A DNA stretch of 64,000 nucleotides from NCBI RefSeq assembly GCF_910592395.1, contig NC_088310.1, forward strand, positions 12,595,501 through 12,659,500, read 5' to 3'. This document shows positions 45,028 to 55,507 of the stretch, piece by piece; position 1 is the stretch's first letter, and each line of letters opens with the position of its first letter. This stretch comes from Lineus longissimus. Its lineage: Eukaryota > Nemertea > Pilidiophora > Heteronemertea > Lineidae. The position numbers were made by a program, and so were the translations under genes. The notes under the pieces were generated by a model. That model did not search any database. It was not told the DNA's origin and saw only the letters and a program-made list of their open reading frames with translations.

Positions 45028-45720
45028 CATATGTAAGTGGTCACAATATCAGATAACCCTTGTTTCAATCGTTATACATGATAATTATGACATTGCTTGT
45101 AATTTCGTTGGCATAACAATGCCCACTGGGTAGTTTTTTATTTGTGACTTTAGTTTGATTGGCGGATTGGAGACTAATGTCATATCGATGGAGACTGTTC
45201 ACTCTTACTTGAAATACTTTTTGTTATTTGTAATCTTACTTGTAACTTTGTGGGCATAACAATGGCCTCTGGGTAGTTTTTTCTTCATCAATCTGTCTTT
45301 GTGGAGGACTGATGTTTTAGTTATTGGAGATATGTAAGTGGTGGCAATATCAGATAACCCTCGTTTCAGTCGTTATACATGATAATTATGACATTGCTTG
45401 TAATTTCGTTGGCATAACAATGCCCACTGGGTAGTTTTTCTTCATTAATCTGTCTTTGTGGAGGACTGATGGTTTAGTTTATTGGACATTATGTAAGTGG
45501 TGACAATATCAGATAACCCTTGTTTGTTGGCATAACAATGCCCACTGGGTAGTTTTTCTTCATTAATCTGTCTTTGTGGAGGACTGATGTTTTAGTTATT
45601 GGAGATATGTAAGTGCTGACAACATAAGATAACGCTTGTTTGAATTGTTATAAAGACATGATAATTATGACATTACTTGTAATTTCGTTCGCATAACAAT
45701 GGCCAGTATGTCTACATTTA
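45028..45720 (+). repeat. Tandem repeats in the 3' untranslated region
   Basis: Units beginning ATGTAAGTGGTNACAATATC and running through GGCATAACAATGCCCACTGG and TCTTTGTGGAGGACTGATG recur three to four times (about 45030, 45332, 45489, 45606), with truncated versions. No coding content. Confidence 0.7.
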
Positions 45721-45772
45721 TATCATATAAGTTTTTGAAACTGATTTGTGTTTGAGGACATGGTAGAGACAA

Positions 45773-45778
45773 AATAAA
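45773..45778 (+). terminator. Candidate poly(A) signal
   Basis: AATAAA follows the repeat-bearing 3' region of the OB-fold gene. It is the first clear canonical signal after the stop that I noted. Confidence 0.4.
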
Positions 45779-46117
45779 GCTTAAAAATGGAGATGAATTG
45801 TTTATTTCCTTTTTCTTTGTTTTCTTTGTTTAGCTGTTGTGAAAGGATGAAGAGGACACTTTTTAGTCAGACTTTCTTGGAAATTGTACGTGGAGTGGGC
45901 AAATATTGGAAGAAATTTCGTTTGTTTTTACAAAGTTATTTATTTTCCCCATGTCATCCCATTGACTTTCAAAACAGACATTTCAAATGCTGTTGAAGGA
46001 GTGCATGATCTCCAGGCACATGCAATACTATCCAGAACGTGCATTTAAATTTACTACCGGTGGTCTAGAAGAACTAGACTAGAAACAGAATCTACAGAAA
46101 TGCAACTGCGTATATAT

Positions 46118-46142
46118 GGGTATTTTTCTCAATACCGGCACT
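46118..46142 (+). repeat. Left TIR of the 5.9 kb DNA transposon
   Basis: 25 bp, pairing with 52003-52027 with one mismatch. Confidence 0.85.
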
Positions 46143-46302
46143 TTTTGGATGTCAATAAACTTGAAAAAACAAGTAGTCTGATTCTGATTCTTTTTTTTCC
46201 CATGGATAGGGTTGCCCCCAATGTACTAAAAAAACATGAGGCAGAGCTTAAACGGGTGCAGAATTTTTGGGGCAGGCCACTTTAATCCTCGGATCCACTC
46301 AC

Positions 46303-46518
46303 CTCCGTTACTTTTTCAGAAAAGCCTCTCTCCTGGTACTTTTTGACATACCGGAGTTCTGAAACTAAGTGAATATCACCCTTTTTAGTGTTTCTATTTG
46401 AAACTAACAATTTCAACTCTTTGCAGTGAGCCTATTTGTCTTGTTCTGAAAATTTCGGCTGAAACAGTAACGGAGTTGAGAAATTGGTAACGGAGTTGAA
46501 ATAAGGTAACGGAGTTGA
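46303..46518. repeat. Left subterminal GTAACGGAGTTGA repeats
   Basis: Direct copies at 46467, 46487 and 46506, spaced 19-20 bp, and one inverted core (CTCCGTTAC) at 46303. Likely binding sites for the transposase by analogy with other DNA transposons. Confidence 0.7.
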
Positions 46519-47162
46519 CAATAAAGCAACACTAGGCTAAAAATATGTAGACATTGTTAAACAAATATAGAACAACTTTATTCATACATGTTTCTTGAAC
46601 TCTTAAGACATTGTAAATGAACACTTAAAGCAACAGAAACTCCTAAAAATTAATACAGATTGTTACTTACAGCATAACTTGCACGTCGGGCTGGACAGAT
46701 AATGATAAATTAGGACCGGTACTTCGGTAAACAGTATTGTTCAGTGAAATGAACAAGAAAAATATCACAACTTTTGAACAAATAACAAATGATTTCATAT
46801 TGCAAATATGCTTCTCAATAGTCCAAGTTTGAACAGAGGTCAACTAGTCATGGTGTCTCTTATGGCAGTATTAAAATGAAACAAATGGACACAGATTGTA
46901 TACAATACATTGCACATTGGTCTGGAGAGAAGGCAATAACATGAGGTACAATGTACTACTACTAGGAGTTGGTAGTACAATTCAGTAAGACAAACAAGAA
47001 AATATCAGTAAACAACATTGAACAAAGAAAATAAACGCCTCTCATAAGACAATTTTTATTATGTGCGAAAAACGAATGATTTAACTCCTACACAGTCATG
47101 ACTGTAGCCTGGAGCTAGCCCTCTAGAAACGGTTCTAGAATGTGCGGCCAGGAGATTCAAAG

Positions 47163-50100
47163 TCATACAACATGGTACTTTCTGATCACAGACATGTCTT
47201 CATTGGAAAAGGTGGTATGTCCACGTCGATCCATAGCAGGAACATGAAGTTTCTTCACAAGGTCGTCATCTTTTTGCCACGACAACTGGTCCATCCACTC
47301 AAAATAAGAACCTAAAAGAAGAGAAAAATAGTCATGTTTTGCTTGGATTCATTGCTGAAGAGGCAATTGTCAAACGAAAAAAAGAAAACATCTCCCTTAC
47401 CTGTCTGTTTCATGTATTTCACATTGTATCGATCTCCATCACTGGCCATCACCATGCCCACATAGAACTTTGCACCACATTGTACAATAATGTAAGTACC
47501 AGGGGGAATCCTTTGTGGCTTAGAATATGGTCATGTGGATCATTTTGCTGAAAGATACACAAAGTTCACAATTAGAGTGAAGTTAAAGCTGATAACCCAT
47601 GCTTCATGTGCTTTGAAAACTCGACAGTTACTAACCAAGCCCATTTTGGACTCCCAAGATTTCAATTCCTGAAAACCATTGGCAGACTTCTTAAGTCACA
47701 TTCAAGAATGAATCTTACCTTGGACTGAACTTCAGTACTACTATTCTTGCTGCTGGGCTTCTCAGGGAGAGATTCATCTTCACCGCCGCTGTTACCGTGG
47801 GTTAGCTGAAAATAAAGGGATAAAATGACTAGGAGTGAAGTTAAAACCAAGAACCTGAAAATACCCCTTCCCTTGAAACTGCAATCTTACCTCATTCTGA
47901 TCTCTGACGGCTTGAGTACAACTATTCTCGTTGCTGGACATCTCGGGGAGAGACTCATCTTGACTGCTGTCTCCTTGGGTTGGCTGCAAAATAAAAGATT
48001 ATATATTGACTTCGGTTTTCATAGTAATTGGTATTTTTACCTACTAAATATTTCAAATATAGACTGAATGAGAAAAAGACATTTTACCTCAAGATCACCT
48101 TGTGGGGCATGATCATCCTGTCCTGATGTATGGTAGGCTTGGTCCACTTGGTCTGCATAAATGCCATTGGCCTTCTGTACATCCTGAGTTTTGGGTGAGA
48201 AGCAATTGCAGAATTCGTCCTTGGCACAGTAGCAGCTGATGTCCCGGCACTTGATCAGGCCTTGAGTGTTGGCATACAATTGATGGAGTTTTAGGATGCC
48301 TTTGACAGTTGGGATGCTGTTCCTTGGTACCTCCAATTTTGCGTCAGCTGGTATGAGGAAGAGTTGCACTTTGGTCTTGTCCTGTATGACATCATACATG
48401 CTGGCTGCACTGTGCAGATCTGTTCCTGATAGGACCGTGTTATCTGCCAGGCGTTTCACTGTTGCCCCTACACCATCAGCGGCACCCTTGCCATGGCCAG
48501 CCTCACTGAAATTCCACCAGACCTTGGTAAAACCCATCTGAAATGGGATGTTAGCCATCAGGTGAAGGTTAACTTTCCCTCGATACTGGGTCACAGGTCC
48601 ATCACTCATGAAGTGGAGTTGGTCAGCTTGTGGGTTCTTGGCTTTCAGGTATCTCAGGACTGGAATCAGGTGGCACCAGATTGCTTCAGGTTTCTTATCC
48701 CTGTTGTCACTTAAGCTGCAGAAGGGAATGGTCTCTGAATTGTCCCCGCCAACATATGCCACACCTGTGTGCAAGGTCACCTGCGAGTTAGACGCTCCAA
48801 AATGTGCCGACTGGATCTGTCTCAACCCCTTGGTTGTCCAGTTCTCTGCAAAATCTATGTGTAGCCACAACTCGTCATTTGACATTTCACTTCTCTTGCG
48901 ATTGCATGTCAAATACTGCGTATCTATATTGAAGATGTGGGTTGCAAACTTTGGGAGTTTTTCAGTGTACTCGTTTTTCAGTTCTGTAATTGTGCCATGC
49001 GTTTTATCTTTGATATTTCTTGACATTTCCTTGATAATACCATTTTTGTCCTTGTAAGTACCCTTGACAAGTTTCCACTCCCACCACCACACCATGTCTG
49101 ATGCACTAGCTTCATCTTCTGAATGCAGGAAAGTTACCCTCTTGGTTTTGCAGTCTACACATGCCCGGTACATACACTCTTTGGCTCTGCGACATACAAT
49201 TTCGTCCACAACTTGCTCGACTTTGTCTTCTGCTACAAGCCCTAAGCTCTTAAGCTTTTCCTGAAGAAGGCTGGTATTTTCATGCAGTTTGCAAAGACAA
49301 ATTTCTCTGTCGGCTACTTTTGCTTTAAGAACCCAAAATGGCTTTAGTCGTTTGAAAGTAGACAGTGAAATATCGGTGTGGGTTTCTTTGAATTTCTCGA
49401 AAAGACTATCTACACTTCCTAAAAGGAAACGCTTTTGCATTTTCGTCTTGTTCCTAGTTATTGTCTGCTTTTTCCCAGCAGAACACCAGCTCACATCATC
49501 CTGTTCAAAGAAATCCTGGACCATCTTTTGAGTGACTTCTCCAATGCAGTTCTTCTTTTTGGCTCTTTCATACACAAGCTCATCTGGGTTCCTCTCTTTG
49601 TTCTTTCTCAACATTTTTGAGGAGAGTCCAAATGCTTTATTTGCTTTTTTAAGGACGTGGTATTTTCGTGAAATATTTCCAGACCCAAACACCTTGGAGA
49701 AAACCTGTGCTTGCTTTTGCTTTCTTCTGTAATTTCTCTGTCTCTCTTTAAGTTCATCAGATAGGGCATAATGGAATGTCAGTTCTTTAGCAATATTTTG
49801 CTTGTCATTTTGTTTCAAAAATATGCGGGCACGTTTCTGTGGAGTATACTGGCTGTTTTCATCAGGATTGGAGGCATTCATGTCATCAGGGGCTTTCCGT
49901 TTCATACCAGGAAGAGAGACCTTCAGTTTTGTCCGCTGAAATTTCTTTCTAAGTGCTTCAGATTTCCTCTGTTCTTTTTCAAGGAGCTTGTTTAAAATCT
50001 TTATCTTTCTGTAGCAAGAACTTCTATCTCTGCGTACTTTCTTGCGTCCTTGCTGCTTTTGTCTGGAGTCTACCGCTTGTGGTTGTGCTGGAGGGGGGGT

Positions 50101-50364
50101 GTCAACTTCTTGGTTAGGCATGGCTGGTAGTGGTGCATCGGCAATCATAGGGGAAGTGGGAGGTGTCTGTGTGACTACTCTCGACTCTTGCTCAGCAATC
50201 TGTAAAGCCTCCTGCTGTGCTGCTTTGCACTGATGGTATGTTTTCCTCCATTTTCTTCTTGTTCTTCGCTTCTCGCGGTCTGTCATGTCGTTGATGGTTT
50301 TCACCTTCTTGTTTTCACGACGCTGATGCCATCTTTGTCTCTCCTTTCTGTAAAGCCTGCTCAT
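47163..50364 (-). CDS. DDE-type transposase with C-terminal Tudor/SH3-like domain, five exons
   Basis: Exons 50364-48088, 47983-47891, 47805-47719, 47518-47401 and 47311-47163 join in frame to 907 residues. The N-terminus is basic and coiled (KERQRWHQRRENKK, DREKRRTRRKWRK). A Cys cluster lies near 357-405. The catalytic core shows WLHIDFAENW (Asp504), HFMSDGPVTQYRGK (Asp588) and SEAGHGKGAADGVGATVKR (about 620-638), spacing typical of an RNase H fold nuclease. A second Cys-rich patch (CRDISCYCAKDEFCNC) follows. Exons 2 and 3 are duplicated relatives (GDSSQDESLPE, GNSGGEDESLPE). Exons 4-5 encode PPGTYIIVQCGAKFYVGMV and RYNVKYMKQTGSYFEW, a beta-barrel-like reader domain. An upstream frame from 50443 (MPSSQPLSNAEKQQRYRAR) looks like the true N-terminus but is one base out of frame. 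Splicing past 48088 is supported by conserved borders. Confidence 0.8.
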
Positions 50365-50443
50365 ATCTTACAGGGTCCTGCTTGAGGCGGGCTCTGTAAC
50401 GCTGTTGTTTCTCAGCATTGCTTAAAGGTTGGCTACTGGGCAT
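50365..50443 (-). pseudogene. Out-of-frame N-terminal extension of the transposase
   Basis: ATG at 50443 opens LSNAEKQQRYRARLKQDPVRYEQ, which continues naturally into the RKERQRWHQRR of the main frame if one base is removed near 50362. An acceptor-like TTTTGCTTCAG lies just upstream of the ATG. Either a one-base insertion in this copy or a sequencing error. Confidence 0.5.
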
Positions 50444-51053
50444 CTTAACACACCTGAAGCAAAATAATGCCAAAATTAGAGGTTTATATATAAAGTACCG
50501 GTACCCTTACCCAAAAAAGAACATACGTGAAAAATATTTTTCAAGTGCATGAACAATATTTTTCGCATAGGCCTATGCAAATCTGATGGCGCAATACTAC
50601 CGCGGATGGCCTTATATAGATATACAGAAAAAGTTATGTATCATTAATTTGGTACATAGTGTAAAGTAGCGCTTTCATTTCACTATCCGTGCGTAACAAA
50701 ATAATTTTGTGGACTTATTTCATATTTGTTTGTATCAAAGAAGTTTCAAATTTATAAGCAATGTTCTGCTTATAACATTACTTTTGAGCTGTTTGAATTC
50801 GGCCTAAAGTCATCAATTTGGCAGCAATAAATATAAATAATTCTATTACCGGTAGCAAAAAAATGGACATTATGTAGACTATAATTATTTGACCTACAAA
50901 TGTAAATTTTATATTCTATAGTCAGGCATACATGAAATTCTATGTCACATATAATATATGATGAGTCATATGACTGATGATGACCTTGAAAGTAGGTCAA
51001 ATAAGAACCTAGTAACAAGAAAATAACCTTCTATGACTTCTTATTTTGACTTT

Positions 51054-51640
51054 TCAACTCTGTTACCAAATTAATCAACTCCATTACCAAAGGAATAAAA
51101 CCTGACAACTGAGGTATTTCTGTTAAATACTTTCAGAGTTATTTGCTCCGATTTTAACTACAATATAGAAGTAAACCACAAAAAACATTTCCTGCTAGGT
51201 TTTTTTCAACCTTTTACCCAGAAATTCAACTCCGTTACCATTCCACTCAACTCCATAACCAATATTGGTTATGGAGTTGAGGTTATGGAGTTGAGTATTT
51301 TTCAGAAAAGTGGAATTTTCCATGCACATGTGCAGTAATCTTTGATGCTTCCTACCATACCTTGGAGGGTTCTGCACAAGCATTATTAAAAGCAAGATTA
51401 AAAATATGTTCTACCGTTACCATGGATTTTAATGAAGGTAACGGAGTGGAGTTTAAAAAGCATACTCACCATAGGATGCCCAAAATTTGAGAAATACTGG
51501 AAAAATCACAGGGCCATTTGGAAAAAAGTCAGGATGGCTGCTATGGGGGTCACACAAAGTTGTTTTTTTCATGGGCCTAGTACTTTGATTTCAGCTTCTT
51601 CCTCCAGGGGGAGTCTGTGTAGTGATGGTTATGGAGTTGA
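51054..51640. repeat. Right subterminal repeats and a 36 bp palindrome
   Basis: Inverted copies (TCAACTCNRTTAC) at 51054, 51075 and 51226, a perfect 36 bp palindrome at 51246-51281 made of two GGTTATGGAGTTGA units facing away, and direct copies at 51282, 51438 and 51628. Confidence 0.75.
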
Positions 51641-52002
51641 GTGCTTTTTTCCGGACACTCCAATTTTCAGGAATTTTTAAAGGAAAACCACCAACTTTGA
51701 TTTTTTTTGCTTAGGATATCTAACTCCCAGTGTTTTTAAATGTATTTATACAGATTCCAGGCATACGACATAGACATTTTGGGAGTATTGTGAATTTAAA
51801 GAATGTTACCCAGATTTGGGACACCTCCAAAATGGCCCAAAATCCACTTTTCAGGCCCCGAAAATGACGGATAGAATAAAAGTACACCCATGATATTTTA
51901 TTTCCAATTGGTAAGGAGTCATATCTATAGTTTGATAGGTAAAACACATGCTTTGAGGCATTATTTAAAAAGTACGGCACCCGGACACTGAATTTCACCA
52001 GT

Positions 52003-52027
52003 AGTGCCCGTATTGAGAAAAATACCC
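52003..52027 (-). repeat. Right TIR of the 5.9 kb DNA transposon
   Basis: 25 bp inverted copy of the left TIR, followed by ATAT. Confidence 0.85.
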
Positions 52028-52031
52028 ATAT

Positions 52032-52520
52032 GCAGGAATTGGGAAAAGCGGTGTGGAGTGAGTGTCAATAATGTAGGCACAGCACAGTATGGGAAATCTG
52101 ATATTTGCAGAATGATGTATTTTCGTAGCATTTTATGGGAAAACGCAGTGAAGTAAAAGCTTTCCTTTGCAAATCAATTGGATTGTGGGATTTTGGGGCA
52201 GTTTTTAACTTTTGGGGCCCAATCAGGCCTGAACAGTGTAGTGTAGTTCATCAGCCTTAGTATAGATGGCTCTGCTGCTGTTGTGGACTTGTAGGAGGGT
52301 TGTTCACCAGGTTTTTTTCTGTGGTCTGTGAAGTGTGGGGGATCTTGTCTTGACGAAAAACCGGCACTGAAAGGGTGATAATGGTTGGTTGCCCCAAAAA
52401 AGGGGGGCTACATCCCTTTTGCCCCCTAAATCTGCACCAGTGCCCAATGAGGCTCAATATGACATACAGATATAGAGGGTCTGTCACATGAGACTAAAAC
52501 CTGTGGTCCCTTCTTTTTGA
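52032..52520. other. Short spacer between two mobile elements
   Basis: About 490 bp, no supported feature. Confidence 0.4.
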
Positions 52521-52524
52521 GTGT

Positions 52525-52555
52525 TGTGACGGAGCGGGGATTTAGGCTATTGCAC
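52525..52555 (-). repeat. 31 bp remnant of the 3' LTR
   Basis: Identical to 53906-53936. It supplies the stop codon of the truncated Gag frame. Confidence 0.85.
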
Positions 52556-53737
52556 ATTGTCTTTGGAGGGCTTACCTGCATTGCCGTTTCTAACTTTCTT
52601 GAAAGACTTACCACCCGACCCCTTGGCTGGCTCAGCGAACTTAGCGATGTGAGATTTCTTTCTTGAATTGACATACAACTCTGCCCACTCTGTGAGCCTC
52701 TCTACAGTCTCAGGCTTTCTGTCTTTCATCCAAACCTGCAAATCTGGAGACAACATGTTAGTTATTTGTTCCATGATCATATGTTCTCTAAGTTTTTCGA
52801 AGGTTTTAACTTCGTTTATTTCTAACCATCTATCAAAATAGCGGGACACTCTAGTTCCCCATTCCTGAAACCTCTCTTTGGCTTCCTTGTTTGAGGTTCT
52901 GAAGTTTTCACGGTACGCTTCAGACCCAAGCTGGTACTTTTTTAGAATGGCGAACTTCACCTTATCAAAATCGCCGATGTCCTCAGTTGGCATGAGCGCA
53001 TAAGCTTCCCTGGCTTTACCGGTGACTACAGCCGCCAACCTAGGTGCCCATGAGTCTCGGTCCCACTCATTTGCTGTAGCGAGGCGTTCGAACGTACCTA
53101 AGTAGGCCTCGATGTCCTCCCCAGCTGCCAGCTTTGGGATTTTTGGCCCATACTTGCCATACCTCCCAGCCATGTCCGACCGGGAATGATCAGCCGCTCT
53201 CTGTGTTATTTCCTGCTCGCGCATTCTGGAGATTTCAAGTTCCATTTTTAACCTTTCTTTTTCTAATTCCAACCTTTCCCTGTCTAGCGCCCTAGCAGCC
53301 TCCTGCTGCTCGCGTTCAAATCTCTGTCTCTCACGCTCAATCTCCACGTCACGCTCTCGTCTCTCACGCTCAATCACGGCGTCGCGCTCTGCTTTTTCCC
53401 GCTCAATTTGTGCCATGCGAATGGCATGAGCCATTTTCTCACGCTCCAATTCATACAGCCTTACATCCATACTACCATTTACCTTGTTCTCTTTTACAGG
53501 AGATAAAGCGACACCGCCACCCTTTGTAGGCGTGGACTTGGCTTGAGGACTGGCCATTACCTTGGCCTCATGAAAACTCTGTATAAATGCCTTTACCCGA
53601 GTCTCTTCTTGTTCTTCATGCTCTTTCAGCATGTCTATAACCTGTGACTTAATCAACCCAGAATAAATTAACCCTCGTTCGTCACACAGCACACGCAACT
53701 CAGCAACCGTCAGCTTGGTTAAGTTTTCAGGCAACAT
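52547..53737 (-). CDS. gag: Truncated Gag with SAP domain, coiled coil and SCAN-like capsid region
   Basis: 396 residues. Residues 1-40 (LTKLTVAELRVLCDERGL, SQVIDMLKEHE) are a SAP-type helix-loop-helix DNA-binding motif. Residues about 75-200 form a long E/R/Q-rich coiled coil (repeated EREKAERDAV-like units). A capsid region follows (KIPKLAAGEDIEAYLGTFE), ending in a stretch with SCAN-domain features: YRENFRTSN, FQEWGTRVSRYFDRWL, LREHMIMEQITNMLSPDLQV and WMKDRKPETVERLTEWAE. SCAN domains of vertebrate zinc-finger proteins are believed to derive from the capsid of Gmr1-like gypsy elements. The frame then runs into LTR sequence and stops, lacking a zinc knuckle. Confidence 0.82.
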   Translation of the reverse strand: MLPENLTKLTVAELRVLCDERGLIYSGLIKSQVIDMLKEHEEQEETRVKAFIQSFHEAKVMASPQAKSTPTKGGGVALSPVKENKVNGSMDVRLYELEREKMAHAIRMAQIEREKAERDAVIERERRERDVEIERERQRFEREQQEAARALDRERLELEKERLKMELEISRMREQEITQRAADHSRSDMAGRYGKYGPKIPKLAAGEDIEAYLGTFERLATANEWDRDSWAPRLAAVVTGKAREAYALMPTEDIGDFDKVKFAILKKYQLGSEAYRENFRTSNKEAKERFQEWGTRVSRYFDRWLEINEVKTFEKLREHMIMEQITNMLSPDLQVWMKDRKPETVERLTEWAELYVNSRKKSHIAKFAEPAKGSGGKSFKKVRNGNAGKPSKDNVQ

Positions 53738-53886
53738 CTTTCATGCAGCTGTAAGATTCACACTCAACATATACAGTAATTCAACAGGTTACACATATTG
53801 TGACCAAATTCGTCTCAAGTTTGCTTACTACCAAAATACAATTAAAAAACTACAATTTAGCAAATTTGCTACATATATGTGACCAG

Positions 53887-53904
53887 ACCCCACTTCTGGT
53901 ACCA
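53887..53904 (-). promoter_or_regulatory. Primer-binding site, tRNA-Leu-like
   Basis: On the minus strand TGGTACCAGAAGTGGGGT begins one base after the LTR. From memory, the 3' ends of animal tRNA-Leu (CCCCACTCCTGGTACCA) are complementary except for one base. Confidence 0.6.
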
Positions 53905-53905
53905 A

Positions 53906-54801
53906 TGTGACGGAGCGGGGATTTAGGCTATTGCACGGGCCTGGTCACAAATTAGAAAAAGACGGCTGAATGTATAATTATTTACATGTATTAAAAATTA
54001 ACAAGAACAAGAAAAATATATTTATAAAATTAACATTTCACCGCTCAAATCCAACAACTAAAAGTCTGTTTACACATTACCAAAGTCCAAAGCTCCTTCC
54101 ACTCCGGCTCCACTCCCTGGGCGCGGTCAATTCCCAACAACGGCTCCTTCACCTACCACCGGTCTCCCAACACGTAACACACGTAACACACGTCTCTCCG
54201 AACTCCTCTCCCGTTACCACACGACAACACACGACACAAAAGTGTCCGTCCCGACACGCAGTCGGTCCAATGCTACTCCAGTAGCCACCAAGCACGTAGC
54301 TGGTTTACAAATTAACGGTCTGGCGACACCTTGGCCGCAAAGCCAACTCATGGTTCGCCGACACGATGGCAGCAATGCCAAGGCGCTCCAACCCGCGGCT
54401 GGACGCAAATAACAGGTGAGAACACCACGACTCTCCGACACACAGCCGGTTCACATTCCACCAGGAATGACGACCACGTTGGTCAAACGGAATTGAGTTC
54501 GGCACGTACGATGTACAACTTCTCCTTACAGAGGCCAGCCAGGAACTGCCCACACCCAGTCCAGCTCCAACTAATGAACCCAAGAGTTATATAAGTCTAT
54601 GTCCATGAGTAATCACACAACGTCCTGAAGTTACCAAAGTCCTATTCAACACACTCAAGCCAAAGGTCTAAATTAACATGTAATAATATGACTGAAATAC
54701 CAGTTACACATTCAGCCTAACCAGACAAATTATGAATAAATAAAACTAATAAGGCCAACAACTCAGGCCTAACACAAAGGCCTGTGATGCCATTCATCAC
54801 A
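53906..54801 (-). repeat. 5' LTR of the SAP-SCAN gypsy element
   Basis: Begins TGTGATGAATGG on the minus strand and ends GCTCCGTCACA. The last 31 bp match 52525-52555. Confidence 0.8.
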
Positions 54802-54805
54802 GTGT

Positions 54806-55507
54806 CTATGCCAGGGCAAGTAAAAGACCCCACATAGATGACTCCAAACCTCCGGCCAAAACACCAGTAAACAAAAAGGCCTTTGGCCTTAATTGATGAT
54901 TGTTAAGTACCGTATCATAACAGAAACTGGAAACAATTAACTAGGAAACCAGGACGGAATGAGTGCTTAACATTTCGGGACCACATAAAGACTTGAAAGG
55001 GTGATGCTTGGTGAATTACTGTGTGGCCCTTGGCCGTAAGACAATCTTCCAGTCTCCATGTACAGTAGAACCTCGATTGTGGACCACCTCGGTGAGTGGA
55101 CCACCTCACCTAAGTGGATTGCTTTGGACCAGTCCCGAATATTTTATCATTGATTTCCATTAACTGGCCGTCGGTAAGTGGACCACCTCGGTATCCGGAC
55201 CGGACCACCTCAAATTGCCAGTCCCAAAGTCCAAAATGGGCATCCTAAGTGGACCAGTGGGACCAAGATCTCAGATTAAGTGGGACAGGCAACAAACGTC
55301 AAGGGCATGTGTCATCTCTAATTAGCGATAATTAGTAATAATTGGCACCTTAGGCAACAATGCAGCAGAGACAATACCAATATTTTGCATTCATTCAATT
55401 AGAACAGTTTGGTTACAGATGATGAGTTGTTGTTGAGAAACACGATGCACATATCAAAAGGTTTCGCCCCTGTTGTTTCATTCACATTTCGCGCCAAAAT
55501 GACGTAA
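54806..55507. other. Spacer with a pogo/Tigger-like terminus
   Basis: ACAGTAGAACCTCGATTGTG near 55063 resembles the terminal repeat of pogo/Tigger-type elements, followed by repeated GTGGACCACCTC units. A matching opposite end was not found, so it is a fragment at best. Confidence 0.4.

Larger units (their letters stand above)
46118..52027. mobile_element. 5.9 kb DNA transposon with DDE-type transposase, 25 bp TIRs and ATAT target duplication
   Basis: The left end GGGTATTTTTCTCAATACCG (46118-46142 whole) is inverted at 52003-52027 with one mismatch in 25. ATAT flanks both sides (46114-46117 and 52028-52031). Between lie a five-exon minus-strand transposase gene and, in both subterminal regions, many copies of GTAACGGAGTTGA in both orientations. 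A 4 bp duplication is known for Sola and Ginger elements among others. The transposase motifs do not let me assign a superfamily; Sola is only a guess. Confidence 0.85.
52525..54801 (-). mobile_element. Deleted gypsy-type retrotransposon with SAP-SCAN-like Gag (Gmr1-like)
   Basis: On the minus strand: a full 5' LTR (54801-53906, 896 bp), a primer-binding site, a Gag frame, and only the last 31 bp of the 3' LTR (52555-52525). GTGT flanks both outer ends (52521-52524 and 54802-54805). All of Pol, the end of Gag and about 865 bp of the 3' LTR are missing, yet the target duplication is intact, so an internal deletion happened after insertion. Confidence 0.85.

Noticed and set aside
48037-48087. 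Last 16 residues of the continuous transposase ORF (VKCLFLIQSIFEIFSR)
   Set aside because: A consensus donor (GAG|GTAAAATG) precedes them and downstream exons join in frame, so they are read-through into an intron.
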